Under the pieces are notes generated by a model. That model had not been told where the DNA came from and made no database searches. It was given only the letters and a program-made list of their open reading frames with translations. Made by a program: the position numbers and the translations under genes. DNA of 64,000 nt from Gordionus sp. m RMFG-2023 (lineage: Eukaryota > Nematomorpha > Gordioida > Chordodea > Parachordodidae): the NCBI RefSeq assembly GCF_954871325.1, contig NC_088775.1, positions 65,077,561 to 65,141,560 on the forward strand. The letters are read 5' to 3'. Shown one piece after another: positions 21,470 to 34,469 of this stretch. Each line of letters opens with the position of its first letter. The stretch's first letter is position 1.

Positions 21470-23985
21470 TCCTTCTCTTCCATTTTCTTTTCATTATTCC
21501 CCTTTTCTTTTCCTTGACCCTTTCCTCTTTTCTTTGTTTCTACCCTTTTATTTCCTTTTCCCCTTTTCTTTTCTTTCCTTTTCCCCTTTTCTTTCCTTTT
21601 CCCCTTTTCTTTCCTTTTCCCCTTTTCTTTCCTTTTCCCCTTTTCTTTCCTTTTCCCTTTTCTTTCCTTTTCCCCTTTTCTTTCCTTTTCCCCTTTTCTT
21701 TCCTTTTCCCCTTTTCTTTCCTTTTCCCCTTTTCTTTCCTTTTCCCCTTTTCTTTCCTTTTCCCCTTTTCTTTCCTTTTCCCCTTTTCTTTCCTTTTCCC
21801 CTTTTCTTTCCTTTTCCCCTTTTCTTTCCTTTTCCCCTTTTCTTTCCTTTTCCCCTTTTCTTTCCTTTTCCCCTTTTCTTTCCTTTTCCCCTTTTCTTTC
21901 CTTTTCCCCTTTTCTTTCCTTTTCCCCTTTTCTTTCCTTTTCCCCCTTTCTTTGCCCTTTCCTCTACTTTTTTCTTTCCTCTACTTTTTTCTTTCCTTTA
22001 CCTTACAATTTTCTTTATCTTTTCATCTCTCTGCTCCTTTCCAGATTTTCTTTCCTTTCTCTTTTCCCATTATCTTTTTCTTCTCATTTTCTTTCTTTCC
22101 TTTATCTTTTTCCTTCCTTTCACATTTTTTTATTTATCCCTTATTATTTTCCTTGCTCTTTCTTTTTTTATCCCTTATTATTTTCCTTGCTCTTTTTCTT
22201 TTTTTTATCCCTTTTCTTTTGCCTTTTTCTTTCTTTTCCCCTTTTTCTTTTTTTCCCTTCCCCCCCCCCCTTTTCTTTCTATTTCTTTCCTTTTGCTTTT
22301 ATATTTTCCCTTTTTTTCTTAAACTTTTGCTTTCCCCTTTTCTTTCTTTCTCCTTTCCGATTTTATTTTCCTTCTCATTTTCTTTCTTTCCTTTATCTTT
22401 TCCCTTCCCTTTACATTTTTTTTACTCCTTTCCCTTTTTCTTGCTCTTTCATTTCCTTACCCTTTTTCTTTCCTTTCCCCTTTTTCCTTTTTTATCTATT
22501 TTTTCCTTCACTTTTCCTTTTTCTCTATTTTTTATATCACTTTCCATTGTCCCGCTTCCTTTCCCTTTTTTCTCACCCCATTTCCTTTTTTCCCTTCACC
22601 CGCCTTTTTCTTTCCCTTCTTTATTTCACATTTTCCTTTTTCTTTTCCATTACCTTCCTTTTTCTTTCATTTTCCCTTTTCTTTCCATTTCCACTCTCTT
22701 TCGTTTTTCCTTCCATTTTCTTTTGCTTTCCTTACATTTTCCTTCTCTTTTCCCTTTTGCCCTTCTCCCTTTTCTTTTCCTTTCTTTATTCCCTGTTCCT
22801 TTTCATTATTTTCCTCCTTCTTTCATTTTCCCTTTTTCCTTCCCTTCACATTTTTTTTTGCTGTGTCGCTTTACACTTCGCTTTACACTTCACTTTATAT
22901 TTTCAATCTCCTTCCCTTTTTTTTCTTTCCTCCCTCTCTTTCCCTTATTTTTTTCCTATTCCCCCCCCCCCCCATTCCCCTTCTTGTTTCTTTCCTCTTA
23001 CCTTTTTCTTTTACTATCTCTTTTCTCCTTTCCTTTACCGTTTTCTTTCCCTATTCCCTTTTCTTTTCTATATATTCCTTTTTTCGCTTTTTCTTTCTTT
23101 TATTTTTCCATTTCTTTTTAATTCCCCCACTTTCCTTTTTCTATTCCCTGTTCTTTTCCCTTTTCTTTTCATTGCACTTTTCCTTTCCTCTATTCATTCC
23201 CCTTTTTCTTTACCCCCCCCCCCCACCCCACCCCACCCCTTATCTTTACCATTTTCTTTTCGTTACCCTCTTCTTTTCCTTTTCCATCTTCCCTTTCTAA
23301 TGTCCTTTCTATATTCCTTTTTTTCTCTTTTCCTTCCTTTCCCTTTTAATTTCTTTCTTTTTATCTCTCCCTTTCTTTTTTTCGTTTCCTTTTCTTTCCC
23401 TTTACTTTTTTCTTTTCTTTCTACTTTTCTCTTTTCCTTTACATATTTCTTTCCCTTTCTCTTTTCCTTTCGTTTTATCTTTTCGTTTCTCTTTTCCCTT
23501 ATTCTTCTCCCCCTTTCCTTTTTCATTTCATTTCATTTTCTTTACTTTTTTTATTTTCCTTATCCTTTCGCTTTTCTCTTTTCTTTCCCTTTCCCCCTTT
23601 CTTTCCTTTCCTTTTTTCTTTTCCTATGCCCTTTTTTTAACCTTTTTATTTTCCTTATCCTTTCCCTTTTTCTTTTCCTTACCCTTTTTCTTTTCCTTAC
23701 CCTTTTTCTTTTCCTTACCCTTTCTCTTTTCCTTTCCCTTTTCTTTTCCTTTCCCACTTCCCCTTTTCTTTCCCTTTCCACTCTTTCCTTTTTTCCCCTT
23801 TCCATATTCCTTTTTCTTTCTATTTTCCTTTCTTTCCCTTTTAATTTCTCTTCTCATCTTCCCCTTTTTCATAATTTCATTTCTCTTTCCCCTCTTCCCT
23901 TTTTAATTTCATTTTCCTTTCTTTTTACCTTCATTTCCCTTTTAATTTCCCTATTTTCTTTCATATTATTTTTTATTTTTCCCTT
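21470..23985 (+). repeat. 2.5-kb homopyrimidine tract with an 18-bp tandem core
   Basis: The plus strand is almost only C and T for 2.5 kb. At about 21560-21950 the 18-bp unit CTTTCCTTTTCCCCTTTT is repeated about 21 times with almost no purine. Further right the words drift but stay pyrimidine, with C runs near 22261, 22970 and 23213. Long open frames on both strands (Phe/Pro/Ser/Leu on plus, Lys/Arg/Glu on minus) follow from the composition and the 18-bp period. I do not call genes here. Confidence 0.95.
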
Positions 23986-24063
23986 ACCCAGGCTACACTC
24001 CCTCTTAAACTCATTCAAATAAATTCAATTCTAATGGGTCATATGACATAAACCCAACAAAAT

Positions 24064-24640
24064 CTACCAACAATGGGTATTATTCTTTAGTTTATGAGGA
24101 GAACAAACCCGAGACATAGCTACATATAGCTGTCCATGTGAAAAAACAGGATGAGGTAAATAGATGTCAACTTTGTTTAACGTTTGTCCCTGAGCTTTAT
24201 TAATTGTCATGACAAAAGCAAGTCTCATGGGAAATTGGCTGCTCTTAAAGGAAAATGGTAAGCCAGAATCAGTTGAAATTAAACTAAGAATGAAAACCTT
24301 AATGCTGAGAAAGCTACAAGAAACAGATTCCACCTAAATTATATTTGGTCGCAAAGAAGCTATAATCAATTTAGTCCCAGTGCTCAAACCAGAGGCAGAA
24401 TTTAAATTACGCATTAAAATTATAGGTACCCCAACGTTGAGTGAAAATTTGTGAGGTGATAATCCTGATATAGAGTTTAAAAATTTATTGGGATAAAACG
24501 TCGCTTCTCTCGGTTATCGTTTGTACTTGTATATATAATTAGATCACCATGGATTTTGTTAATCAATTAAATATTTATGGAATCGACATTTACTTTTTTA
24601 GGGGTTAGGATGGCATTTTGAGCAGATGACGTACGGTTAA
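24064..24640 (-). pseudogene. Helitron / PIF1-type helicase, C-terminal fragment
   Basis: On the minus strand, in order: NAILTPKKVNVDSIN, a gap with shifts, YPNKFLNSISGLSPHKFSLNVG, PIILMRNLNSASGLSTGTKL, an in-frame stop after [40 protein letters not shown] and [11 protein letters not shown]. These are the last helicase motifs (QFP..LAF..TINK.QGQT and GQLYVA.SR) of the Pif1-like helicase in Helitrons. The reading frame is broken at least twice, and the end after SPHKLK is not the usual one. Confidence 0.85.
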
Positions 24641-25834
24641 AGGAAGTAAAGAAAGAAAGAAAGAAAGGTCTTTGTTTATATCGTAAACAAAAGCAATAAG
24701 ATCCTCAATATCATGGAAGCTATAAAACAATCTTCTTAAAATTAAAGTAGTTTACAATAATATCAAAATTCATATTAACAAACTTAACTCAAAACTGTTT
24801 TTCAAAGAAGAAAAAAATATCAAAAGATAAGGAAAAAAATATATCTAATAAGAATTACATCCATTGTGGGGTGAATAATAAGATGTTTAATTTTTAGTAT
24901 TTTTTTATTAAAATTAAATATATGACGTTAAGAATTTGAATGCAAATTGTTACTTATATTAATTATCAAAAGAATTGATTAGTAAAGTTTATTAAAATAT
25001 TAACTGTAATATATTCTATAACTGTCAAATATATCCATAAAAGTGGAATTTTACCTAATATTTTTTAAACAATTCTATATAATAGAGGATTATCAACTAT
25101 ATGTCTACTTTTTATAAAGAAATTTATTTACTTGTTTGGACTATAGAAATATTTTTAGAAAGAGGCATGGTAATTAAGTTTAGAATATTATAGTTGATTA
25201 GTGATTTTGAACTCGACTAATTACAATATTAATTTTCAAGTTAATAAATGATTATATTTATTTAATTAGAGTTATAAAATAATTTAAATAGTAAAAATTA
25301 TTTGAGCATCAACTGTTAATGCTAAATTAATATTTAGACATGATCGATATTCTATTTTTAACACAGAATTTGATTGCAAGCTGACATAATGAAAATATAA
25401 TTTATATGTATTAGTCTAATATAATAATTAATAGCACTCATTTAATAAAAATTTAGATAGTCTTATTAATTTTTAAATAATAAAATCAAATCTTTATATA
25501 ATACTTAATATAATTATAAAAGAAATCGATCAGGGAGCAAATTTTTTTTCTTCTCATAATCTAATCAATATTCATATAACATTTTATTTCATTTGTATAC
25601 ATATAAATTTTATTCAGTTTAATAAAAAGTAAAGTTAAAATACAATCGGATTTAAAGATTTGTGATTATATAAAAATAATTTGCATGATTGATTTTCAAA
25701 AAAGATGATATAATTGTTTATATAGGGTAAAATTTCTAAAAAGTATAATAATGAACATATTAAAAAAACATATCAATATCAGTTATTCTGATTGACATTT
25801 TTGTGAAACAAAAGATATTTGTATTATTAAGAAT
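24641..25834. other. AT-rich spacer
   Basis: A short GAAA microsatellite at 24645-24670, then featureless AT-rich DNA with no usable frame. Confidence 0.6.
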
Positions 25835-25975
25835 ATTTGTATTTTCGGGTCGGGGGGTCGGACATATCATATAACCCACCCGAGCCCTAGGGGGGAAAAT
25901 ATTTCATTGTCCGAATCCGAGCCGAGTCGGGCTTCGGATAGCCCATGCAAACCTCAAACCTCACCAAGTTGTATT
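25835..25975. mobile_element. GC-rich CGGGTCGGG island, non-autonomous element remnant
   Basis: CGGGTCGGGGGGTCGG, ACCCACCCGAGCCC, CCGAGCCGAGTCGGGC and CGGATAGCCCATGC stand out sharply from AT-rich flanks. Similar GGGC/CCCG words recur at 44080, 52540, 53340, 54720, 59020 and 60000, suggesting a dispersed family of hAT-like miniature elements. Termini are not resolved. Confidence 0.45.
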
Positions 25976-26639
25976 GTCCATAGAATATTTCATGATAAAT
26001 ATAAATAGAAAACTCATTTTTGCGATTTATTAATATTTAAGTTTTAGATTCTTTATCATTTTATATTATATACCTTTTATTAGTTAGAATGTTAAATTTT
26101 AAGAAATATACTATTTATCACATATTCTTCTAAATATTTACTCTATTGAAGGTCTTTGACATATATGATGTAGTCTATAAACCGTTTAGGTATATATTTT
26201 TCTCTGACTTGTTATCGTCATATCTTTCTAGCTATCTCACCTTCTTAAATTTTTTTAGTAAACGAGTCGCCCTGGTCATCAATGATGTTGCTCGGATCAC
26301 TATTATCTGATATTTTTTCTATTTGATCTAGATGCCATCTTATTATATTGTCTTTTTGATTTTATAGAAAAGATAACTCTTTATTTTTAATTGTATCCTT
26401 CTACCATCTGTTTTCTCCGAATACCTTATATAATTCGCATACATTAAAGGTATCATAAAATTGTTGTTGTAAATTTATTTACAATGTTTATCCTCTAGTA
26501 CGGCACTCTCCTTGATGGTGTCATCTTAGGTTATGGGCCACGTTTTAAATGTATTTTTATACAAGATTTAATAATTGATTTGTTAACAGATATTTTTGAT
26601 TCAAATTATTTTGCCTCAAATTTTTTTAAAAGTTTTATC
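25976..26639. other. AT-rich spacer
   Basis: No supported coding frame. Some moderately complex sequence on the minus strand just before the gypsy remnant may be more of that element. Confidence 0.4.
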
Positions 26640-27520
26640 AATTTAGCATTCTAATTATCAATGTTCCCCATAAATTTCTTTAAAATATTTTTAAAAGCAT
26701 TGAGCCACAGCCTACCGAGCAATGGGGTTTTACTGCTTTCTACAAATTATTTGCTTTACCTTCAAAGTTTAAGTCAATATGTGCTATATCTACCTCTATC
26801 ATGTTCCCATAATAACTTGCTAATTTAACATATAAATTCTTCACATTATTGATGCCATAATTTGCTAGCATAATCGTAAATCTTGTAACGATGTTTAGTT
26901 GCATAGTTATCACTACAATATTTTTTTAGAGGCACCTTCTATACGATTATCTTTATAATCGAGATTTTCCTTCAAATTATTTATACTTATATTTAACAAA
27001 TCAAAATCTTTTTTTATATCGTCACTTTTGTCATCTTCTAATGCTTCAATAATGACTGTATTTATTTTACTTACACTTTGTATTTGATTCCTGGCCATCA
27101 TATTGTTGCTTATTGTTCTCATAATTAAATTTATTATAGTATTCGTAATATTGATTTGTGATTTGTCTATATTATATGTTGTTTTGATTTCTATATACAT
27201 TATTGCTATTGTTATTATTTCTGTAATTTCTGATTTGTTGCACATTGTTGTAGTTAAATCTGTCATAATAATTATTGTCTTTCGTTAAATTGTTTGTAAT
27301 TATTGTTAAAATTCCTATTGTGTCTGTATTAATGGAAATCATTGTTATAACTTATATTGTATCATTGATGATTGTAATTTTTCTTGACAATTATATCTGT
27401 TGCAATTTTGGTGATAGGGTATATAATTATTGTATTGACTATTAAATCTCGCGAAACTTATTATCGAGCGTTATCATATTGTACGGGTTGTCTATATACA
27501 AAATTTTATTTTTAGCACTC
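26640..27520 (-). pseudogene. Ty3/gypsy gag-protease remnant
   Basis: The minus strand at about 27100-27500 gives an Asn/Tyr/Arg/Gln-rich frame (NYRNNNNSNNVYRNQNN) like the nucleocapsid-type region at 61130-61440. Around 26690-26750 it gives LLGRLWLNAFKNILKKFMGNI, which lines up with AILGRTWIKVFGNILNKFLNI of the frame at 61067. The protease active site is not recognisable and there are many stops. It is therefore an old copy of the same gag-protease family. Confidence 0.65.
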
Positions 27521-28849
27521 ATAATCTGCTTAACCTATGCTCCAGCTTTACATTTATCATCTGTTATATAATTTTAAACTTAGCTATAATATTTTTAGTA
27601 TCAATCTCAATATCTTCTAATTACCTATGTTGTTTAACTCATCTATTGTGTACATGTCTTTTTCGCTTAATGTATATCTAATGATTTTAGAATAAGTGAA
27701 GACTTTAATCTTTTCGATTGCCATCAAAATTAAATTACAATCTTTTCCGAATCTAAAAATTCTTGCTACTCAATTAGTAACCCCCCCCCCCCTCCTTATA
27801 TTGTTTCGCATTATCAAATTCAATAATTTCTTTGTTCTTAATTTCAAATGGAAAAAGAAGTTTGAGCTTATTGATTACGACGTCTGCAACTTAAATTGAA
27901 CATCCTTCGATATAGTCCTTACTTTTTCTCAGGCCAATGATTCGTTAATAAAATCGCTTTGTCTAGATAACTTAACTTACTAGTTTCAAAAAAATTTTTA
28001 ACTTTATTAATGTAAAAATGTATGTCTCCTTAATTTAAGGAAACCTAGAGAGGCATCTGTATTATCTTTAGGTAAACTGAAAGATACCACAGTTTCGTTT
28101 TTATAAGTTAGCCAAAAAAAGTATTTAAAAATTTATATATATATATTATTTATCAAACATAATTAATAGTATATAATTTATGTATTTGTATGTTTATAAA
28201 AATTTACTAACTTCTCTGCATTATGAAATTTTATAAAAAAATTTTTATGTATCCTTAGGTAATCAACGTGAATATATTATAAATAATCATCAAAATTTTA
28301 GTTGCTAGGAAAGAATTTAAACATCAAAATATACATCTTAAAATTTCTTATTTTCTATTATATTTATGTTCTTTAAGTCGTTTGCAAATATGCATCATAT
28401 TTAAATTTGATTTGATTGTATTTAAACGTTTTTACCTTCGATTAGTCAGTATCCACTAAGATTTTTTATTTTTATATATGGATTTGCAGACGCACCATCA
28501 CTGGGTGCATGGACAAATCGTTCACTAGGATAGGATGTAATAAGCTTAAGTTAGCTTATTTAGGATTGGAAACTATAAGCAACCTTTTAGTTATTTGCGT
28601 TAATTTAATTTTTAAATATTTTATAATCGATTTATATTTAAGTTCATCTTTAAAGAAAAGGAAAGAACTGTGTATTGCTATCGGCAATAAACGATATCGA
28701 TGCATCTCTGATTAATACTAAAATAATGACACTATTTATTTCTAAAGTTTACAGTTTAGATATATCTTTTTTACAGCTTCTTTTTATTTTTAAATATTAT
28801 GTTTACAGGGAAATGATGTTGTTAGCTTATACAATGGGGGGGGGGGTGT
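27521..28849. other. AT-rich spacer
   Basis: C run at 27781-27792 and G run at 28838-28849. The small open frames at 27696-27899 and 28509-28715 show no recognisable motif; the first may be further gag debris of the neighbouring gypsy copy, read on the other strand. Confidence 0.4.
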
Positions 28850-29430
28850 AGTATGTTAAAATCAATACCATTTAAATCAATACGGTTGATTCTACAATAT
28901 TGTAAAATCAATACCGCATTGATAATTTATGACCGAACCTCAACTATTACGAATAATATCTAAAATATAATTTACAAATTTTTGAATCGACATTTGTAGA
29001 TGAATCGACAATTATAGATTAGCACATCACAAAATTTTATAGATTCTCATTCAATCAATAAGGTACATTTAATTTGTTTAAATTCATAATATCAATTATA
29101 AAACTTTGAATCAACACTTATGAGGATATCAACAATTGTAAAATAAATAAATTCCCTGAAAAAATTATATAAAAGAATAGAAAATCATTTTTAAATATTT
29201 TAAAACTATTAAATCTATTTTAAATAAATTTTTTACAAATCTAAAATGGCCGCCAATATTTTTGAAGCGATTAAAAAATATATAATAATAAATATTTTAC
29301 AATTTTAATGGCCACCAATATATTTTAAGTGATTAAAACATCTCTTAAAAATCAATACGATATTGATTCTACAATGTATCAATACGGTATTGAAGCTACA
29401 ATGAGTATTGATTTCACAATCCTATAGGTG
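28850..29430. mobile_element. MITE-like element with TCAATACCG inverted repeats
   Basis: The left end carries AAATCAATACC, CAATACGGTTGATTCTACAA and TTGTAAAATCAATACCG. The right end carries ATCAATACGATATTGATTCTACAA, CAATACGGTATTGAAGC and GTATTGATTTCACAA, i.e. the same words inverted. Between them are TCGACATTTGTAG-like words and two copies of AAAATGG-CC-CCAATAT at 29246 and 29310. Exact termini and target duplication are uncertain. Confidence 0.6.
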
Positions 29431-29559
29431 CTAATTTTTTTTTAAAGTACCTCATTTACTCTATTTACATGGCAACCCATAACCTCATTTGGCGGGCTTC
29501 GACCCATTTTATAAAATTTTACAGATTGGCGGAAGGATAAATTATCAATGTTTTCCGCA

Positions 29560-30605
29560 AATTCTATCAACATGGGTAAAAGTTATACACATATAGTGTT
29601 GGGCCAAAAAAAATTGACTTTTCAACATGAGAAGATAAAAATTATTTTTGTTGCAAACCAAACTGCATACCTTACTTGCTAAAAATATGACGTCATAATA
29701 ATATGATTTTCTTTAAGCAGATGATAATAAAACAAAATTAGTAAAGATGACTTGCGTTCGATAAAAATTTTAAGGCAAGAAAAACATAATGGAACCAATA
29801 GGTTTTTGAAGGATCTTAACAGAAACTGGTCTATCGCAGCCTTGAATTGATTAATTCCAAAAATTAATGCTACTGGGCAGAAAAATGGTATTATGGTGGT
29901 TGACCGTGCACAGCTTGTATGGGAAATGCTGATTTTGTTGGAACACTCGTATTGAGTCAAGTGACCTGGCACCCATAGAATTCTTCAAGCCTCCTGAGAA
30001 ACTGGTATTTTACCGATTTTAATTCATCGGATAATCCATTGCAGATGAGAATAAGATTGTCCGCCTGGTACGTACCAAACAAATTATATGAATATAACCT
30101 GAAATTCCACCATTAAATCTGCAAAATGATAGGGTGTACGTTACAGTTCTATTGAGAAAAAAAGCAAGTTGCAGTTAATCGATTGATATTCGGTCAAATT
30201 TCTCTAAATCTGTCATGGTTTGAGTAGGGGCATCAAGTCTTGGCTGCACAATGCTTATCTTTATCAATTTAGAGGTCAAAATTAATGGTACTATCATTTT
30301 ACTCAGTTAGTACTTATTGCCTGATATAAAAGAATTGTCGGGCAATAAATTTTTCATATTTTGGCAGGACAGTGTTCTAGCCTAATGAGCTAGAGAAACT
30401 CCAGATTTTATATTATTTGGCCTCCCAATAGCCCTGATCTCAATTTAGTTGACTTCAAGATATGGAGCATCCTTCGAGAATGTGTTTATAAAATCGATTA
30501 TTTTAAACAACAATGAATGGCGAGCCATAGAGAGGATGGACATTTTGAACATCAGCTTTGAAGCATAACATTTGACTCAAATTATGTAATGTTTAATAAA
30601 GAATA
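29560..30605 (+). pseudogene. Mariner-like transposase, broken
   Basis: Plus-strand fragments in shifting frames follow the order of a Tc1/mariner transposase: a helix-turn-helix part (29800-29860, RNWSIAALN..LIPKINATG), a second one (GTHRILQAS, 29970), KSVMV..GASSLGCTMLIFI (30210-30260), WQDSVLA (second Asp, about 30365) and WPPNSPDLNLVDFKIWSILRECVY (third acidic residue, about 30418-30495). Many stops and shifts. Terminal inverted repeats were not identified. Confidence 0.8.
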
Positions 30606-31249
30606 AATTTTTACATACTGGAAAGTTCGAATTTTGTTTGTCAAATTTTGAATGTGCATATGTTGATAAAATTTGTAAATCTCCAGAAAACATTATAGTT
30701 TATCCTTCTCTCAATCTATAAATTTTTATTGAATTATATTTAGAATTGACAGATTAATGCTAAACAAAAATCACTTGAGAAGTGTATATCGAATTTTTAC
30801 AATCTTAACATTACCTATGTATAAAGTTTTATTTCATTTTAATGTGGAGACCATCTAATATGATAATTTATAAATAATTATAGATTATAAAACATTTTTT
30901 TCATATAACATAAAATCTTTTGATTTTTTTTTACCATTTTATCTTTGCTTAGGGCGAAAGAAAGTTATAATAATAAAATGTTTATGTCACAAGGAAAATA
31001 ATATTCATTTAAAAGTAAAATTTTGTAAGATTGCTATTTAATGAGCGTAAATTACTTAAAAATTGGTTGATAATTTGTTTTAAAAATGATACTAAGCCAT
31101 TTTTCAAAATTGGTGATAATTTTGAAGAAATAGACGTGTTAGTAACCAAAGCACCTAGCTAGCGACGTCTCTGAATTTATAATTGATAAAATTAAAATCT
31201 GTTTACATTGATTTTAGTTTAATCAACAAAATATTTTTTCCCGGTTTGG
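30606..31249. other. AT-rich spacer
   Basis: No frame, repeat or terminal motif that I can support. Confidence 0.5.
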
Positions 31250-31444
31250 CTCACTTTTTATTTTTTCTTTTAGACCTGCTCTAGAATAGGTTTATAAATC
31301 ATGTTATGAACTAAGTTGAATGTATGGAATAAATTGTTTTGATCATCATTAATTTATATTTTAGATAATGAGACTGTGTTGCCTACCATTTTGTAATAAC
31401 ACAAGTACACGAACTTCGTTTCTTTTCACAAGAATGCATTTTTG
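31250..31444 (+). pseudogene. Second THAP exon 1 (P-element-like relic)
   Basis: At 31368, after TATATTTTAGATA, ATG opens MRLCCLPFCNNTSTRTS, matching MGVCCVHNCNKTNK of the gene at 6389, with the same acceptor followed by ATAATG. Then the frame slips by one base before the expected FHK, and the donor that should follow reads GAATGC rather than GTATAT. The 100 bases upstream resemble the upstream of the intact gene (TTTATAAATCATGTTATG versus TTTATAAATCTTATGTTA). No second exon is recognisable downstream. Confidence 0.7.
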
Positions 31445-32052
31445 ATATATACCTTTATTAGTCACATATTTACAAGTATTTAAATATGACCCTATGTGGC
31501 TAAAAAAATCTATATAACATTTTTTATAAAAAATGATATTTTTTAAATTTAGAATTATATCATTATAAATATTCTAAAATGTGACCTTGTCAGGGTGTTA
31601 AACAGTGTAAACTTTTTATTTACCTTGTCCTGGTTAGATGTTTTATTTAATATTTTTAGCAGGAAATTAGATATCTTGAGGATGATATTAACTTATGGCA
31701 GAATTATTAATTTCACCAACTTAAACTTTATATAATATTATAGATTTACTTTTTATATAATTGATTTCTTTATTTACAATCAACCAATCGCATTCATTGA
31801 TCAACAATAAATTATAAATAAAAAAATAGCTAACAAACGGTATAAATATTTTTTATTGCTCAATTTTTAAAGAATATTAGGGATACCTATTTTTATTTTC
31901 AGAGCATTGAGGGAAAATCTGTTTTATCCCCTTTTTTATAAGTTTATAAATTAAATAATATTATGTTTATATTTTAAATAGTTAAAAAGGTAAAAATATA
32001 TAATAAAAATAATTAATTAACCATTTTTGTGTAATTTTACTTAGCATTAACA
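31445..32052. other. AT-rich spacer
   Basis: Possible decayed intron of the THAP relic. No exon identified. Confidence 0.4.
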
Positions 32053-34461
32053 CAGGCGCGTATGCAGGAATTTGCTGTAGGGGGGGGGGTGTATAATTAA
32101 ATTTTGATAAAATTATTGTTATTTAAAAATATCAAGCTTAAATTTATTAGGACTGATAACTATTCTAATATACAATTTAAAATTAATGTGAATTATAAAA
32201 AATTAAATATATAAACCGGCATATAAAATAAATGTGTTAAAAAATATTATAAAAAACTATAAAATAATTGAATTATAAAATATTAAGCGGATATAACCAG
32301 CATATGAATCACTATAAAATGACCCAAAATAGAAATTAATTTTTTGAGCCTTTAAAATTTATATATAAATATTAGTTAGAAATATAAAACAATACACAAG
32401 TTTCTTAGGAATAAGTGTATTTTGTATGTAATAACTTAAAAAGTATTCATGAAAAAATATAATTAAAAAATAAATCGCACAAAAAATATTATTAAGAAGC
32501 ATATTATAAATCTATAATGTAAAATCCAATCTTCGTTGGGATTGAGCTAATTTTTCGATTTTCTCATCCGTGCTTGGCGTCAAATGCCTATGAATATTCA
32601 AAGGATCAAACCAATTAATCTACGTCCAGAAATTGTACTTTTTAGGTATGTTTTTTGCAGTACTAATGAAAAGAGTTGCTAATATATATAATAATTTTAA
32701 TACTTTGGGAAAAAAATCCATCCATAGCATTTTTAGGACTATATCAACCATAGTTAATTTTTTTATACCATAGTTGGCAATCAGCTAATAAGGCATCATA
32801 AGATACTTTAACATCTTAATGATAAAAATCTACTAAATATTTTATTTTTTTTCTATCACGTCTGAAAATGGTTGGGAAGACTTTTGTGGAAGTAATATCT
32901 ACAGATTGGCAAGTGCTGCCTGATGAATTAAAAACCGTTCATTTATTTAGGTTATAAATGTATCTAAGAAAGGTAAAATACATTTATTTTATAATACTAT
33001 TCTACTGAACCTATATTAATGTTAGGGGAGCTTGCCTTGTTGCAAGTCGAGGGAGACAAATATTAAACACGTATAGCTCTACTTTTGACTCAACAATAAC
33101 ATATAAAATATGAAATCCTCCAACAATATTATCCCTAATTTATTTGAGTTCTAACAAAATGTTCTCCGCTATTCTCATCGTCTCAATCAAAATGTCAAAA
33201 GTATCATATAATAGAGTTGTATAATTAAATAATTTATTAATACATTCAAATAATTGGTAAAATTAATGAATCCATTAATTTGCTTGCTTCTGAGGAAATA
33301 AATTTCAGGCCATTGTGATATTTCAGTAAGAGCATTAATAATAGGCTCTTCTATCTCCATAAAAACTGTTACCGCTTGATGACGAAGACTCCATTTCGTT
33401 GGACAAGCTTTTTGCAATTTATTTCGCCTTGTTGGACAAGGAGTTTCAGAAATAATTCTGTTTAAAATATTTTGTTGCTTGGGATATTCCATCAATGCAG
33501 AATCCCCTAATGCTTTAAACTTTACAAGACCACAAAAATTTTCTTCATTATCATTATTATTCAGGCTTCCTGAATCCAAATGGCCACGTAATGCTAGGCC
33601 CTGCAATCCACAATATAGAATGACCTCAACAGTTAGTTTAATCTTATATCTATTTTAGCTATTTTAATTCTATTTTTGTCAATATCCAATGAATTGGGAA
33701 TCATATCCCCACTTTGAATTAATTTAAAGATATCATCAGTTCACAGCTTTTGTGATAATTTGTTTTTTGATGATTGTCAAAGATTTCTCCAGCATCTTTG
33801 TACATGTTGAATGGAGTCTAAACAAGTCAGTTAAGCTTAACTAAACTTCTTCCATCATATCTTAGACCTAATAGGATAAATATCTTGCAACAACTCCAGT
33901 GTCTCAAATAGAGTATGCTAGCCATAACCATCTAGTTCGATTAGCACATAAAGTTTGTGGATATTAAAAAAGGGGTGAAATATAAATCTAATTAAATAAA
34001 ATATTTATCATAGGTATCTTTAATACCTTTTTAAGAAGCATATGTCTTTTTTCTAGGCTAATTATAAAATGTTATAAAATTATTTGTACTTTTTTGCTTT
34101 TTTGTAAGATGACTAAGATTTTCATCATCATCAATATGTTTAAAAAAATTTCTTATGTCCATAATTATTATATGACTAGAAATTTGAAAATGATAGATAA
34201 ATATTACCCCACTAGAAATTTGAAAACAATAGATAAATATTACGCCAAGGAAAACTTGAAATCGAAATTAATTGATAAAATAACTTAGTAAATGAATGTG
34301 ATTAATTAAATATATTTAAAAAGAAAGAAGGAATAAATATTATAAAATATAACTTAATATAAACAATAATATTGAAAAATATATTTGGCATCTGCATTTT
34401 TTGGCTTTGGGAGGGGGGGGGGTTTGTCCACCTGCCCCCCACCCCGCTGCTTACACGCCTA
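32053..34461 (-). mobile_element. hAT element, 2.4 kb, with terminal repeats and 8-bp target site
   Basis: The left end is CAGGCGCGTATGCAGG followed by a G run at about 32081. The right end, reversed, is TAGGCGTGTAAGCAGCGGGG, also with G runs. Flanks are CATTAACA (32045-32052) and AATTAACA (34462-34469), seven of eight bases the same; hAT elements make 8-bp duplications. A broken hAT transposase lies inside on the minus strand. The remainder is AT-rich. Confidence 0.8.
32880..33660 (-). pseudogene. hAT transposase (DUF4371 type), internally deleted
   Basis: On the minus strand from right to left: VILYCGLQGLALRGHLDSG and NEENFCGLVKFKALGDS (about 33480-33630), as in the DUF4371 hAT family (LRGH.E...N.GNF). 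After about 20 residues follows CPTKWSLRHQAVTVFMEIEE (about 33350-33400), which in full-length relatives lies about 200 residues later, so an internal segment is missing. Further left, beyond stops, are PRLATRQ and FLDTFIT..NERFLIHQAALANL (32900-33060). The protein cannot be functional. Confidence 0.75.
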
Positions 34462-34469
34462 AATTAACA

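Noticed and set aside
21444-24022. Open frames up to 611 codons rich in Phe, Pro, Ser and Leu, and Lys/Arg/Glu-rich frames on the minus strand
   Set aside because: A C/T-only strand cannot contain stop codons, so these frames carry no information about coding.
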